Shown: positions 11,760-23,789, numbered from the stretch's first letter. The stretch: DNA of 64,000 nucleotides from Hsuehochloa calcarea (GCA_036346395.1 CM070606.1:15858915-15922914), one strand, 5' to 3'. The notes: generated by a model not told the origin, from the letters alone. Made by a program: numbers and translations.

Positions 11760-13481
11760 TGAGAGACCTTGTGGTCGTGTCTCCATGAGAGTGATGAGTA
11801 TTTGACAAGGGTTTCGGTCAGTCGAGTTTGGTTTGTGTGGTCGGACCATGTCGTTGCGCGGTTCACGCGTTTTCGTGAAGTCTTTCAATTGCTGTCAGGA
11901 TAATCGGATCGTCCGGCGTGTTATGGGCGGTACGACCGCAGGGCGGTTGTACCGATTGGTAAATGGCGGTTGAAGAATTCCAGAGAAGTTGTTTTTTTTC
12001 GAGTTCTGGTTTTCATTGGAAATCGGAACAACCGCAGTATTGGAGCCAGACGACCGAGTGCGGTTGATCCGTGGTAACATGGCGGTTGTCTGGATTGTTT
12101 TGTGAGGTTCGGCCATTTTGGTAATTTGAGTTTTGGGATAGGTCATATCCAAGTGTGTTCATGCATATGTGTTGCATATTGCATGTTTGAGCTAACGTTG
12201 GGTCAAGTTGTGAAGAACTTGTTCCCGGTTTTGTGTTTCTTTGTCTGTGTGGCTGCAGGACATCGGGTGGAGTCGTGGCGAGACACGGTGGACCGGACTA
12301 GGTGCAGGTGGCACTGAGGTCGGAACGGTCGGGATGTGTCGAAGACGACGTGGACTCGAGGTGGTTGCGAGGCGTGCGAGACGAGGAGCGCGGAAGCTTC
12401 CCAGAAGGTGCAGGAGGGGCGAAACGGGAATTTCGCAAGGCTGCACAAGCGGGAGCGGGCTCAGTTGGTTTTAGCGGGCGTAACGGGGTGGAGACCCGTT
12501 AGCCATGGGCTATAAATAGGATGGAGAGGGTGCTGCTCAAACCTGAGCACTCCAAGGGTTTTTAGGGTTTCCTTTAGTCAAAATAGGCTTTAGAGAGTTT
12601 GTTTTGCTTTAGGCTTTAGTTGTTGAGAGTTGTTCCCTGCTTGTCCCCTTCTCTTTCTTCAAGATGGCTGAGTGTTCTTGAGTTTTGAGAGTGGGAGAGG
12701 ATGAGTTGAATGCTTGTAATCATTCCTCTTGTTTCAATGTCCATGCGTATGGGGATGTATTTATTTGTATTTCGCTCTTGATTCAAGAAATGAAAATCTG
12801 AAGTTTGCATTCCCTGTTCTTCATTTCCTCTTCTAGGGTTTTGATGAAATTCTTGATTTCCTTGAGGATTTGGCCTAAGACTCATGCTAGCATGTCTGAG
12901 GTTATTACTAACCTTCTTGCAAAATCTCATGAGCCAAGGTTGAGAGATTGTGGAGCATTTCGGTTTTGCTGGTTTGCATCCTTCTTCGTTCAAATGCAAG
13001 AAGATAGGAACTTTGGAATGGATCTCTGAAATATTTGTTTGGAATAGGTTCCTAGTGTCTTTAGGGAGGTGTGGTTCAAATCTCGAGAGTTTGGCCAAGC
13101 GGTTCAAAAGTTACGCCGATTTTCGTTTTGAAACCCGAGAGGTTTTGCTCGCTCCAGACAATCGGATGAACCGGCTTAACATCGTGGTTGTATGGGATGC
13201 GGTACAACCGCCATTTGCTGCGGTTGTGCCGGATGTGGTACAACCGGCCGCTTGCCCGTGGTTGTACCGATTGTCCCGATTTCTTTGGTTCTTCCTCGCT
13301 TTTGTTTGTTGAGCTTTGGGGGTGAGGAGTGGATTCAACATAAGACTTCCTCTGTGCTTAATCATTGATCTTCATAGCTCTCATAGCTATTGGAGTAATT
13401 TACAAGTTGAATCCATTCTTTGCGAAAAAGATTAGGTGCTCCTATTCACCCCCCCCCTCTAGTCGCCTTTCCGGTCCTTCA
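11760..13481 (+). repeat. N1 3' LTR
   Basis: 1722 bp and preceded by a polypurine tract. It has the same TATA box (12511-12518) and motif clusters as the 5' copy. It is 27 bp longer than the 5' LTR, largely from small indels at CHG-type sites and a longer C-run near 13450. Confidence 0.92.
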
Positions 13482-13486
13482 TCCTC

Positions 13487-14632
13487 ACCAAGACCAACTA
13501 CTCCAATTGGGCGCGTCTCATGAAGGTGAAGCTCAAGGCCCGGGGACTCTGGAAAGCCATCGACAAGGGCGACGTCGATCCCCAGGAAGACATGATGGCG
13601 CTTGACGCCCTATGTAGCGCTGTCCCGCCGGAATTGGCGACTGCAATCGCCGACAAAGATACGTCTAAGGAAGCATGGGACGCCATCGCCACCATGCGCA
13701 TCGGCGACGACCGCGTGAAGAAGAACACCGCACAGCAACTGCTACGGGAGTTCGACCTGGCGACTTTCAAGGACGGCGAAACTGTGGAGGATTACGCACT
13801 TCGACTGAGCGGCATGGTGGCCACTCTGGCGACTCTCGGCGAGGTCGCGGAGGAGACCAAGGTAGTAGAGAAGATGCTCTGAAGCGTGCCGGCGCGATTC
13901 CAGCAGATCGCGCTGGCGATTCGGACCCTCCTCGACACCTCCACACTCACCGTCGCCGACTTGACAGGGCGACTGAAGGCTGCCGAAGAATCGTTCGAGC
14001 CGCCGCCGACGATTCAACACGACGGCAAACTGTACCTGACGGAGGAAGAATGGGACGCGCGGCGGAGGCGGCGTGAGGCGGAGAACCAGAACAGTGGCGG
14101 CGCGAGCGGGAGCTCTGTGCGTCGCGGGAACCGACGTGGGCGTGGCCGAGGACGTGGGAGCGACGGCGGAGCAGCGAACAACTTCGGCAAGGCCAACAAA
14201 GATGAGTGCCGGAGGTGTGGAAAAATCGGGCATTGGGCCCGTGACTGCCGCTCCAAGCCCAAAAGGGAGCAGGCGCACGTCATACATAATGAGGAGGAAG
14301 CATTGATGCTCATTCAGTCGACACCACTCGTTCACCTCATCTCGATTCCTCCGCAGCCCGGTTCCAACACGCCGCCACCAGGCCAGCGCCGCCCCACCTC
14401 GCCTTCCACGCGGGCGGGCTCCACCACGACGCCGCTGCCGCTGGCGTCATCCCCTGAGTGCTCGCGCCCACCACAACCAAGCGCGGAGGTCCCGAGCGCG
14501 CGAGCCGGCGTTTCATCGCCGGATCAGGCACGGGCGTCCGTGTTAGCGACCGGAGGATGGGCGAGATCGCGCGCGCCTCTGCGGTGCGGAAGAGAAGGTC
14601 TTCGCCCACCTCGATGCGGAGGAGGCCCATAG
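13487..14632 (+). pseudogene. Outer copia gag, main part
   Basis: This continues the frame that begins at 2164, after the N1 insertion. It shows the copia gag core (TNYSNWARLM, then a Lys/Leu-rich capsid segment) and a basic Arg/Gly-rich tract at about 14100-14160. A complete zinc knuckle, CRRCGKIGHWARDC, lies at about 14211-14252. A single in-frame TGA at 13880-13882 interrupts an otherwise open frame. A CGA-to-TGA change would explain it, which is the expected result of methyl-C deamination. The knuckle would bind RNA during packaging. Confidence 0.88.
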
Positions 14633-14639
14633 CGCCAAG

Positions 14640-16118
14640 GCTTGGATCCTCGACACCGGGGCCACGAATCACATGTCGGGGTCCCGGCGGCGTCATGGAT
14701 CTCGACACGGCGGTGTGGGACGGGGCGTGCGCCGACGGCGGAGTGGCGCGGATCGAGGGTCGTGGGACGGTCTGTTCAAACTCAAGAACGGCGACCACCG
14801 CTTTTCACCGGCGTTTACTTCATTCCTCACCACGGCAAACATAGTGAGTGTTGGCCAGCTCGACGAGGTCGGGTACGAAATCAACATCAACTCCGGGGTG
14901 ATGCGGATCCGTGAGCCAGGAGGGCGACTGCTAGCCAAGATCACCCGCGCGGCAAACCGGCTGTATGTGCTCGAGGTCTCCCTTGCGCAGCCGGTATGCC
15001 TGGCTGCACGCGGTGAAGAAAGCGCATGGCGGTGGCACGCTAGGCTCGGCCACATCAACATGGCAGCGCTACGCAAGATGGCGCGGGAGGAGATGGTTCG
15101 TGGCCTACCTGCGATCGAGCCGGTGGACCAGCTCTGCGAGGCGTGCCTCGCCGGCAAGCAGAAGAGAACCTCCTTCCCGAACCAGTCACAGTGGCGTGCA
15201 GAGCGCGTGCTTGAGCTGGTCCATGGTGATCTCTGTGGACCAGTGGCGCCGGCGACACCAAGCGGGAATGTCTACTTCCTGCTCCTAGTCGACGACCGAA
15301 GCCGCTACATGTGGGTGAACCTGTTGCCGTCCAAAGATCGTGCAGCAGCAGCCATAAAGGGCTTCCAAGCACATGCGGAGGCCGAGTCGGGTTGCAAGCT
15401 GAGGGCGCTTCGCACGGATCGAGGCGGGGAGTTCACCGCTAAGGAGTTCATGGAGTATTGCGCATCTGAGGGTGTTCAGCGACAACTGACGGCTCCATAT
15501 TCCCCACAACAGAATGGAGTTATCGAACGCCGAAACGGCCTGGTGGTCGGAACCGCCCGCAGCTTGCTCAAGGCGAAGGGGCTACCGGGGTGGTTCTGGG
15601 GTGAGGCGGTGAGCACCGCCGTGTATCTGCTGAATCGGACACCGACGAAGAGCGTGGATGGCGTAACACCATTTGAGGCGTGGTACGGGAAAAAGCCGGC
15701 TGTTCATCACCTGCGGACATTCGGCTGCCTCGTCTACGTCAAGAATACTGCTCCTCACCTAAAGAAGCTGGATGATCGGGGGCGGAAGATGATCTTCGTC
15801 GGTTATGAACGGGGCTCCAAGGCTTACCGTGCATACGATCCCATCGCAAAACGCGTTCATATAACGCGAGACGTGATCTTTGATGAAGCCGGACAATGGG
15901 ATTGGTCAAGCAGCAAGGAGCATGGCATTGATACAAGCAACGAAGACATCTTCTGCGTGGAGTACGGGTTGTGGAGGAGCACGGTGAGTCACCGACACAC
16001 CTCCGGCCTCCTGGGCCACCGGCGACCACACCGGCAGCAATCCCTGCGTCGCCCCCGACCACACCCTCGACGGCAGGGGTTGCGACTCCGGGTGTCCAGT
16101 TCGCATCACCACCAATGA
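14640..16118 (+). pseudogene. Outer copia protease and integrase
   Basis: The protease active site DTG lies in a WILDTGATNHMSG motif at about 14643-14681. The next 100 bases are read out of frame and then return, so paired indels are present. Integrase is then well preserved in one frame. It has WHARLGH and CEACLAGK (the zinc-binding HHCC), the first Asp in VHGDLCGP, the second in RTDRGGEF, and Glu in PQQNGVIERRN. The GKKP-like C-terminal segment is at about 15690. The frame drifts after about 15950 into low-complexity Pro/Arg sequence and stops at 16118. Confidence 0.9.
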
Positions 16119-16229
16119 ATCGGGGACCGGTGACGCCGACCACGACGACGAGGCGCCGCTGCGTTTCGGGCTTTGAGAACGCCATCGCCCCGCTACTCCA
16201 CTTGGGTACGCAGCGCGCGTGATCAGGAG

Positions 16230-17769
16230 ATGGTCGACTCTTCGCAGAAGTGCGAAGAGCCGACATCCTTCGCCAGCGAGAGGGACCCAAGCCGGCGTCG
16301 GCGATGGAGGAGGAGCTGCAGGCGATAGAGGAGAACCGCACTTGGACACTCACTGAGCTCCCACCAGGCCGGCGTGCCATTGGGCTCAAATGGGTGTACA
16401 AAGTAAAAAAGGATGAGCACAGCGCAGATGGTGAGACACAAGGCTCGGCTTGTCGCCAAAGGGTACGCAGCAGCCAAAGCGCCGACACGACGAGGTGTTT
16501 GCCCCGGTAGCTCGCATGGAGGCGGTGCGGCTGCTATTGGCGCTGGCAGCACATGAAGGGTCGGAAGTCCACCACATGGACGTCAAGACGGCGTTCTTGA
16601 ATGGCGACCTTCAGGAGGAGGTATTTGTGGAGGTGCACCGGTTTTGCTCAACCCGCCATGAACATAAGGTATTCAAACTTCATAAAGCCCTTTATGGTTT
16701 GCATCAAGCCCTCGTGCTCGGAATCGAAATTAGATGTAAAAGCGGGTGATCTTGGTTTTAAGAGAAGCCTGTCTGATCATGCAATCTATTGCCGAGGTAA
16801 TGGAACTGAGAGGCTTGTGGTAGGTGTCTATGTAGATGATTTGGTAATCACAGGGACTACCAGTAGCAGCATCAAGAAGTTCAAGGTTCAAATGGCTGAG
16901 ATATTCAAGATGAGTGATCTCGGTTACTCACTTATTATCCGGGCATTGGAGTGAAGCAAGATGCAGAGGGCACTACTTTGTCTCAAGGGAGCTATGCAAG
17001 AAAGATCCTTGAGAAAGTTTGGTTTGATGGATTGCAATTCTCGCCAAGTGCCCATGCACCCAAGTTGAAGCTAAGCAAGGAGAGCAAGAATCCATGTGGA
17101 TGCCACCGAGTCTGAAGCTTGGTTGGGAGTTTGAGATATTTGGTGAATACAGTCCGATTTGGCTTTCTCTGTTGGGTATGTAAGCGATTCATGGAAGAAC
17201 CTCATGAAGAGCACCTTGCATTTGTAGAAACAAATTTTGAGATATATAGTGGCACAAGTGATTGGGGTCTCTTCTATCCAAGGAAGGAAAATGTGAAAGC
17301 GATTTTTGGGCTTGATGATAGTGACCTAGCCGAGACTTGGACAGCAGGAAGAGCACTACGAGTGATATTCTTTCTTGGAGAAAGTCCAATAAGTTGGCAG
17401 TCTACAAAGCAGAAAGTTGTGGCATTATCAAGTTGTGAAGCTGAATATATTGCTGCTGCTACTGCTGCATGTCAGGCTGTTTGGTTAGCTCGGTTGCTGG
17501 CTGAATTTTTGGATTCAGATGTGAGCAAGCCGATGCTAAGAGTGGACAATAAGTCCACCATTTCATTAATCAAAAATCCTGTACATCATGACCGGAGTAA
17601 ACACATAGACACAAGGTTTCATCTTATCCGGGAATATGTACACAATGGACAGATTGAGGTAAAATTCATAAGAACAGATGAGCAACTTGGTGATGTCCTC
17701 ACAAAGCCACTTTGCAAGGTCAAGTTCCAGCAGCTTTGCGCCAAGATTGGTCTTCAACTCTGTAAGTAG
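16230..17769 (+). pseudogene. Outer copia reverse transcriptase and RNase H, frameshifted
   Basis: RT starts near 16300 (EEELQAIEENRTW) and shifts frame at about 16430 and again near 16720. Motifs HHMDVKTAFLNG (about 16575) and YVDDLVITG (about 16830) are present. A third shift near 16940 precedes RNase H, open from 17119 to 17769. RNase H has SSCEAEYIAA, the DNKSTISLIKNP-like Asp motif and the closing QLGDVLTKPL motif that normally ends copia pol. Stop at 17767-17769, 28 bases before the 3' LTR. Confidence 0.9.
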
Positions 17770-17784
17770 TGAGATGCACAAGAT

Positions 17785-17797
17785 TTAGGAGGAGATT
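17785..17797 (+). promoter_or_regulatory. Polypurine tract of outer copia
   Basis: TTAGGAGGAGATT lies directly before the 3' LTR, the expected site of plus-strand priming. Confidence 0.75.
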
Positions 17798-18128
17798 TGT
17801 TGAATAATTCTTGTGTTTTTTACTTGGCTCAGCTGATTTCTCGTTTAGGTAGATGACTAGTTGTTACTTTGACTGTTTCTTATGAGCGAGTCATTTGCCT
17901 GGAGTTTAGGATCCCACTGGTAGCATACATGTCAGGGGTCATTGCATTTGTAACTGTTTTCTATTTAAGCCAATAAAGTTATGAGAGAATGCGCTCCTTC
18001 CAGAAGTACTAATCTGTTTCTCGTCTCTGAGCTCTCTTACTCTGTTGTGTTGAGTTTTTTCTGAGTGAGTGCAGGTTCTGATCACCAGCGACGCAAGAAA
18101 GTCGTCGTTATTCTGGTGATTTCCGACA
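17798..18128 (+). repeat. 3' LTR of outer copia element
   Basis: 331 bp with no difference from 1744-2074 seen by eye. It is followed by the TATAT target duplicate at 18129-18133. Confidence 0.95.
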
Positions 18129-18133
18129 TATAT

Positions 18134-18793
18134 GTCTAATCCTCTTCAATTCTTGCATCCGAATGGAAGTAGATACATGAGAAATGACCGTTTTCTCTTG
18201 CGCCCCCACTCCTTGACTGGTGCCCGTCGCCACTTTTGACCGTTTGCGTCCCAAGGTCGCTGTCGGCCAATTTGTGCTTCTTGGACCCTCGCGAACGATC
18301 GCTTTCGGCTGGTTTCTTGGGTTTGCCCGGCACACCGATTCGACCTAGGCGGCGGCGATTTTGGGGCGCGCGGGAGGAGAAGAGGGGTTTTGGGTAGTTT
18401 CTTGGCCGGGTTGGGCTTCTTGGCTCAATTGTTTCTTGGATCTTTTGTTTTTGGTGATTTAAAGATTAAGGTACCAGCTTAATCCGGTATTGCGAGATGA
18501 TTATTGTAATAATATCATTTCGTTGTAGTATTGGGTGGTTTGTTCATCCATTTTGCCGACCCCTCCCTTTGTTTATTTCAGGTTGGGGTGGCTCGATTTG
18601 GCGTGAGAATGCCTAATATGCAGCTTTCCCATGCATGCGCATTGGGACTGGGAATGGAATTAGGGTTTGATATGCTGTAGTAGGTCCTGCTACGAGGAGA
18701 TAGGAAGGGTTTTATCCTTTTTTCCGGGGAGGTTTTTAAGCTTGAAGCTTTTGGGTGCTGATTCGCGTGGCGTCAGCTCTATTCGGTGATAGA
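18134..18793 (+). other. Likely 5' UTR and promoter-proximal region of the PP2A B' gene
   Basis: The GC-rich start and T-rich middle are without a long plus-strand frame up to the ATG at 18794. The copia element ends at 18128, so the native promoter is either here or displaced 16.4 kb upstream. Confidence 0.45.
18136..18333 (-). other. Possible divergent small ORF upstream of the PP2A gene
   Basis: This 65-codon minus-strand frame starts MPGKPKKPAES and is rich in Lys, Ser and Asp. It runs leftwards to a stop just before the copia target site. The composition resembles a real basic N-terminus and differs from the surrounding AT-rich sequence. I recognise no family. It could be a first exon of a divergent gene cut by the copia insertion, or it may simply be GC-rich 5' UTR of the PP2A gene. 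Confidence 0.2.
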
Positions 18794-19943
18794 ATGATGA
18801 AGCAAATATTTGGGCGGCGGAAACCCACCAAATCAGCAGATAAGGAGTTCACTGGTGGGACAAGCCCTTCGGTGTCAAACCAGGTGTCAAGTTCGGGTAG
18901 GGCCACCTCCAAGTTGAGTAGCCAACCGCCAATTATCTCGAGTACTGGGCTCAGCTATGGGAGTGGAATCCATGCAGAGAGCCCAAACTCGAGGACAAAT
19001 GGTTTGTTCTCTTCTAGGTTTCAGCCATTGCCGAGCTTTAAGGACGTGTCAAATACGGAGAAACAGAACCTGTTGATAAAAAAGTTGAACTTGTGCTGCG
19101 CTGTGTTTGACTTTACTGATTCGACAAAGGACACAAAGGAGAAGGAAATAAAGAGTCTGTTGGAGCTTGTCGATTATGTTGCGTCTGCCAATGGGAAGTT
19201 CCCTGAATTAGTTATGGAGCAAATCAAAAAAATGGTTGCAGCAAACTTATTCAGGAAGTTAGCTTATTCAGGACACTAACTTCTCCACCCAGAGAGAAAA
19301 GGTGCTTGAAGCTTTTGATTTAGAAGAGGAGGAAGCAGTGATGGACCCTGCATGGTCACACTTGCAGATTGTGTATGAGTTGGCTAAGAGATATATCGAT
19401 CATTCCTTTATTCTAGAACTTCTGGACCTCTTTGACACTGAAGACCCTAGCGAGAGGGAGTACCTAAAGATGGTACTTCACCGTATCTATGGAAAGTTCA
19501 TGGTGTATCGATCATTTATTAGGAAAGCTATCAATAACATATTCTACCAGTTCATCTGTGAAACAGAAAAGCACAATGGCATTGCAGAGCTCTTGGAGAT
19601 TTTAGGAAGTATCATCAACGGATTTGCTTTGCCACTCAAGGAAGAGCATAAACTGTTCCTTATTAGGACCTTAATTCCACTTCACAAGCCAAGGTGCATT
19701 TCGATGTACCATCAACAGTTGTCTTACTGCATTACACAGTTTGTCGAAAAAGATTGCAAGCTTGCAGATACTGTTATTAGGGGCCTTATAAAATATTGGC
19801 CTATCACAAACAGCACAAAGGAGGTGATGTTTTTGGGGGAGTTGGAAGAGATACTAGAAGCAACACAACCTGCAGAGTTTCAAAAATGTATGGTTCCTCT
19901 TTTCCATCAGATCGCACGCTGCCTGAACAGTTCTCACTTTCAG
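18794..19943 (+). pseudogene. PP2A B' exon 1
   Basis: Reads MMKQIFGRRKPTKS... to about 19243 in one frame and resumes in another near 19302 (VLEAFDLEEEE) to the donor at 19944. The low-complexity Ser/Thr-rich N-terminus (about residues 15-75) is typical of plant B56 subunits and varies among paralogues. The conserved helical core begins near residue 85. Confidence 0.9.
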
Positions 19944-20367
19944 GTAATATTAGTTGCCTTGTACTTTATGAATGTCTATACACTTCTATTTTCTGCTTCT
20001 CGTTTGCTTATGCTGTTACTTCCTCTTCATCTCTGAAATAGTCATCATGTTTTGCTAGGTGTGCTTCAATTCTTGGAATGATAAGATGCTTCTTCTATTC
20101 ATTTGTAGAGCTACAGTTTGTAAAGGCAGAGCATTGGATAGCTTACTTTCCAATTCGGATGCTAATACATTTGGCAAAACCATAGTCTTTATATCTTCAT
20201 GAAAACTTAGTTGTTTGAGCAGTGTCTTCCATTTCTTCTAATAGATCTGTTTGTTTAGGAAGGACAAGCTATTGTTTCACCATTTTCTCCCTTTCTTAAA
20301 GAAAACATACTAGCTTGATGCTAGCAACTCCATGGAATGGTATTGCAGATGACAAGCTAAAGGTTAT

Positions 20368-20659
20368 TGTTATGGATAGTTTCATTGGGACTCATTACAA
20401 GCGCCGGAAATCAAATAAGGCATAGCTATTGTTTACATATAGAAGTTTATTGTTACAGTAGAGTACAATTCGGTTTTGGTATTGAATTAGAACTCTGCCT
20501 TTGCTTGTATAAAAGGGCTATAGTATTGTAACTAGGGAGGGAGGAAAAGAAATATACAAGTAATCTTCTTCTTCTAGTTCTTGCCTTCCTCTGTCCAAGT
20601 TCTGGCTACTCATCGCTATTGGTTACGCTCCTCAGTGAAAGGCTCTTCGGTTCATAACA
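20368..20659 (+). repeat. 5' LTR of Reina-like element
   Basis: 292 bp, TGTTATGG to CATAACA, with a TATA box (TATAAAA) at 20508-20514. A primer site related to initiator tRNA-Met (TTGGTATCAGA) follows at 20662-20672. Confidence 0.93.
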
Positions 20660-20691
20660 ATTTGGTATCAGATTCACCGATCCCGCCCACC

Positions 20692-21609
20692 ATGCCACCC
20701 AAAATAGATCCTACATCCGATGCACGACTGGAAGGCTTGGAGCGAGCTCAATCGAACTCCTTGAGCCATAACCAATCTCTGTGTCTCCACCGAGCGAAAT
20801 GCGCTCAACAACTCGCCGCCGATCAAAGACTGGACACGCTGGCCAAGGAGATGCGGCAATTGTTCGATGCACATCGCGGTCCACCGGCGACACCCACCGG
20901 ACAGCTTCCCGCCGTATCCGCCGGTACAGGACTATCGCGGCGCCCACCTCGATCGCGAAGGCTCATTGCTCATCGCCGAGACACGGCTCCGCAACCTAAT
21001 AGATTCAATCCGACTCGCACGCATACATCCCGACCAGCAGCGTTTTCACGGGAAATCCTTGACGTTCCACCTGGTATCGCCACAGACCGACTTCCCTCGC
21101 GTGCATCTGGATCGTCCCCATCTGCCTCGCCTTGAACTGCCAACATACGACGGGTCCGAGGATCCTCTCTCATGGCTGAATAAATGCGACCACTACTTCC
21201 GGGCTTATCAAACACCCGATGATGATAAGGTATGGATGGCTGCGTTTCATCTATCTTCGGTTGCTCACTCTTGGTTCTATCAATTGGAGCGCGACGAGGG
21301 CATGATCTCCTGGCCGGTGTTCAAACACTACTGCTCCATGCGTTTTGGGCCGGCCATCCGCACCAACACATTAGGAGCAATCAAACACTTACAACAAACC
21401 GCACCTTGGCACAATACCAGCAGGAATTTACCGATTTGCTGTGCCACACTGTCGGCTTATCCCGAGTTCATCAGATGGAGCTTTTCACGGCCGGGCTCGC
21501 CGAACCTGTCCGCACACATGTGGAATTGGCCGGGCCTACGTCCCTGCAACACGCAATGAATTTGGCGCGTGCATACGACCGATTGCAAACTACTGCTGGG
21601 CACCAATAA
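20692..21609 (+). pseudogene. Reina-like gag
   Basis: The ATG at 20692 opens the N-terminus (MPPKIDPTSDARLEGL). The frame shifts near 20930 into 20867-21559, which contains the gag core (LELPTYDGSEDPLSWLNKC and WFYQLERDE). It shifts again near 21400 into the frame ending at 21609 (QYQQEFTDLL...). A CFNCDEQF half of a zinc motif with a following HRCKR remnant lies at about 21793-21840, also split by a shift. Gag would form the particle. Three shifts make this copy non-functional as read. Confidence 0.85.
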
Positions 21610-21839
21610 TCAGTCGGCAGAACACCAGTCGAAGCAAGGTTTTCGGACGGCAGTTCCACCGGCCTCACGCCCTCCTGCGACAACGGTTACCTCTTCATCA
21701 CCGATACCGGCTCCAACACACCCTGAGACTCGCGACGGGGTGTTCCACGACTCACGACCGCAGAGATGGCTGATCGGCGACAACGAGGTTTATGTTTCAA
21801 CTGCGATGAACAGTTCGCCGGGGCCACCGCTGCAAACGC

Positions 21840-23789
21840 TTGTTTTGGTTAGAAACCGAAGTGGACTTGGATTCTGGGGATCCAGTTGACGACCAACAGA
21901 CCGAGGTGACCGAACCGGAAATTTCAATGCTCGCCGTTACAGGTATCTGTACTGCCCAGACAATGCAAGTGAAGGTACGCATTGGCAATTTTGAGGGCAT
22001 TGCGTTGTTTGACTCGGGATCTACACATAATTTCCTCAATCAAGCGTGCGTGCCTGGCCTCAACGTGGCTGTCCAAACCCATAGCGGTCTCCGGGTCAAA
22101 GTGGCAAACGGTGACAGGCCCGCGTGTGGGGGGTTGTGCAAAAATACACCAATGTCCATCGATCCCTCCAGGTTTGCGGTTGATTTCTATATCATTCCCT
22201 TATCCGGTTTTGATGTGATCTTAGGGATGCAATGGTTAAGCACATTGGGACCCGTCCTATGGAATTTCGCTCAGCAGCAGTTTTCATATTGGGAGCATGG
22301 CCGACGGATCACGTGGACCGGTTTGCAGGAGCCTCCCCTCACAGCAGCCAGACTCCGGACAGTTATTGGAGATGACCTCATGACTATTCTTCTGGCCGAA
22401 TTTGCGCACCGATTCGCGGAACCATCGGGACTTCCTCCTGTTCGATCTTGCGATCACCACATTCGTCTGCTCCCTAATGCGCCCGCTATATCGGTCCGGC
22501 CCTACCGATACGCGCATATTCAGAAAGATGAAATTGAACGACAGTGTACAACAATGTTGACTCAGGGGATCATCCGACCGAACTCGTCCCAGTTCTCATC
22601 TCCGGTACTCCTCGTCCGTAAGAACGATGCGTCGTGGCGGTTCTGCGTCGATTACCGAGCATTGAATGAGCACACCATCAAGGATAAATTTCCAATTCCA
22701 CACGTCGAAGAGCTCTTGGACGAATTGGAAGGATCTTGCTATTTCACTAAATTGGATTTATGGTCCGGCTACCACCAAGTTCGGATGTCCCTCGATGATG
22801 TGCTCAAAACGGCTTTCCATACTCACCATGGCCATTTTGAATTTTTAGTGCTTCCGTTCGGTTTATGCAACGCTCCTTCGACATTTCAGGCCATGGTGAA
22901 TTCCATCTTACAACCATTCCTTCGTCGATTCGTGCTGGTATTTTTCGATGACATTTTAATTTACAGTCGCTCGTGGGCGGAGCATTTGCGTCATGTTCGA
23001 CAAGTATTTATCACCTTGACTGAACACCACTTACATCTCCACCAAAAGAAGTGTGTTTTCGGTCAACAGCAGATCGCTTATTTGGGACATGTCATATCAT
23101 CCCACGGGGTGGCCATGGATCAAGACAAAGTATCTGCCGTGCTTGAGTGGCCCTTGCCGCGCAATATCAGAAGCCTGCGTGGGTTTTTAGGACTCGCCGG
23201 ATACTACCGCAAATTCATCCAAGATTTTGGACATATTGCAGCGCCCTTAACCAAGCTTCTTTGCAAGGACGGATTTCGCTGGACTCAGGACGCCACGGCT
23301 GCCTTTGACTCATTGAAACAGATTATTGCCGCCGCTCCTGTTCTGCAACTTCCGGATTTTGCCAAAGATTTTATCATTGACTGTGATGCGTCCGGGACTG
23401 GCTTCGGTGCAGTATTACACCAAGGAGGACGACCTATTGCATTCTTTAGCAAACCGGTTGTGCCTCATCAAGCTCACCTACCAGCGTATGAACGGGAATT
23501 GATCGGGCTTGTTTATGCAGTGAGACATTGGCGGCCGTACGTTTGGGGCAGTAAATTTCGCATCCGGACGGATCATTATAGTTTGAAACACTTGTTGGAT
23601 CAGAGATTTACTACGGTACCGCAATACAGGTGGATTACCAAGTTACTCGGCTATGACTTTACGGTAGAATTCAAGCGGGCAAAGACAACATTGTGGCTGA
23701 TGCCCTCTCACGTCGCCATGAGGACCTCAGTGTACATGCAATTTCATCGGCCGATTTCGCTTATTATGACGACCTACGTTGTCAACTGA
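21840..23789 (+). pseudogene. Reina-like protease, reverse transcriptase and RNase H
   Basis: An open frame of 649 residues. Protease active site FDSGSTHNF is at about residue 57. RT motifs include FCVDYRALNEHT, KLDLWSGYHQ, LPFGLCNAPSTFQ and FFDDILIYS, whose paired Asp residues are the catalytic ones. LRGFLGLAGYYRKF marks the RT-RNase H link. RNase H follows with IDCDASGTGFGAVL, YERELIGLVYAVRHW and RTDHYSLKHL. The frame is lost near 23695, where the ADALSRR motif that ends RNase H appears one frame over. This is the longest intact retroelement ORF in the window. Confidence 0.93.

Larger units (their letters stand above)
2293..13481 (+). mobile_element. N1: SIRE-like Ty1/copia element nested in the outer copia gag
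   Basis: N1 is 11.2 kb long and starts TGAGAGACC and ends TTCA, with a perfect TCCTC target duplication at 2288-2292 and 13482-13486. The LTRs are about 1.7 kb. The internal region has a long gag with CxxC repeats, then protease, integrase, RT and RNase H in copia order, then about 1.8 kb of 3' non-coding sequence containing several polypurine tracts. Long LTRs, an extended gag and a long 3' region fit the SIRE/Maximus lineage. It must be younger than the outer element, yet its two LTRs differ at many sites while the outer pair looks identical. Coding frames are broken repeatedly. Confidence 0.93.
1744..18128 (+). mobile_element. Outer Ty1/copia LTR retrotransposon, interrupted by element N1
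   Basis: The element is bounded by 331-bp LTRs that look identical by eye, start TG and end CA. The 5-bp target duplication TATAT lies at 1739-1743 and 18129-18133. Domain order is gag, protease, integrase, reverse transcriptase, RNase H, which is the Ty1/copia order. Without the nested element N1 (2293-13481 plus one TCCTC copy) it would be about 5.2 kb, a normal copia length. It landed just upstream of the PP2A B' gene remnant, probably in its promoter or 5' UTR. The coding region has several frameshifts and stops although the LTRs appear identical. It was therefore either mobilised in trans, or some of the breaks are sequence errors. Confidence 0.95.

Noticed and set aside
14693..16488. 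Several long minus-strand ORFs (14693-15157, 15739-16488, 15906-16349)
   Set aside because: They are shadows of the GC-rich copia integrase coding region, whose plus-strand catalytic motifs are unambiguous.
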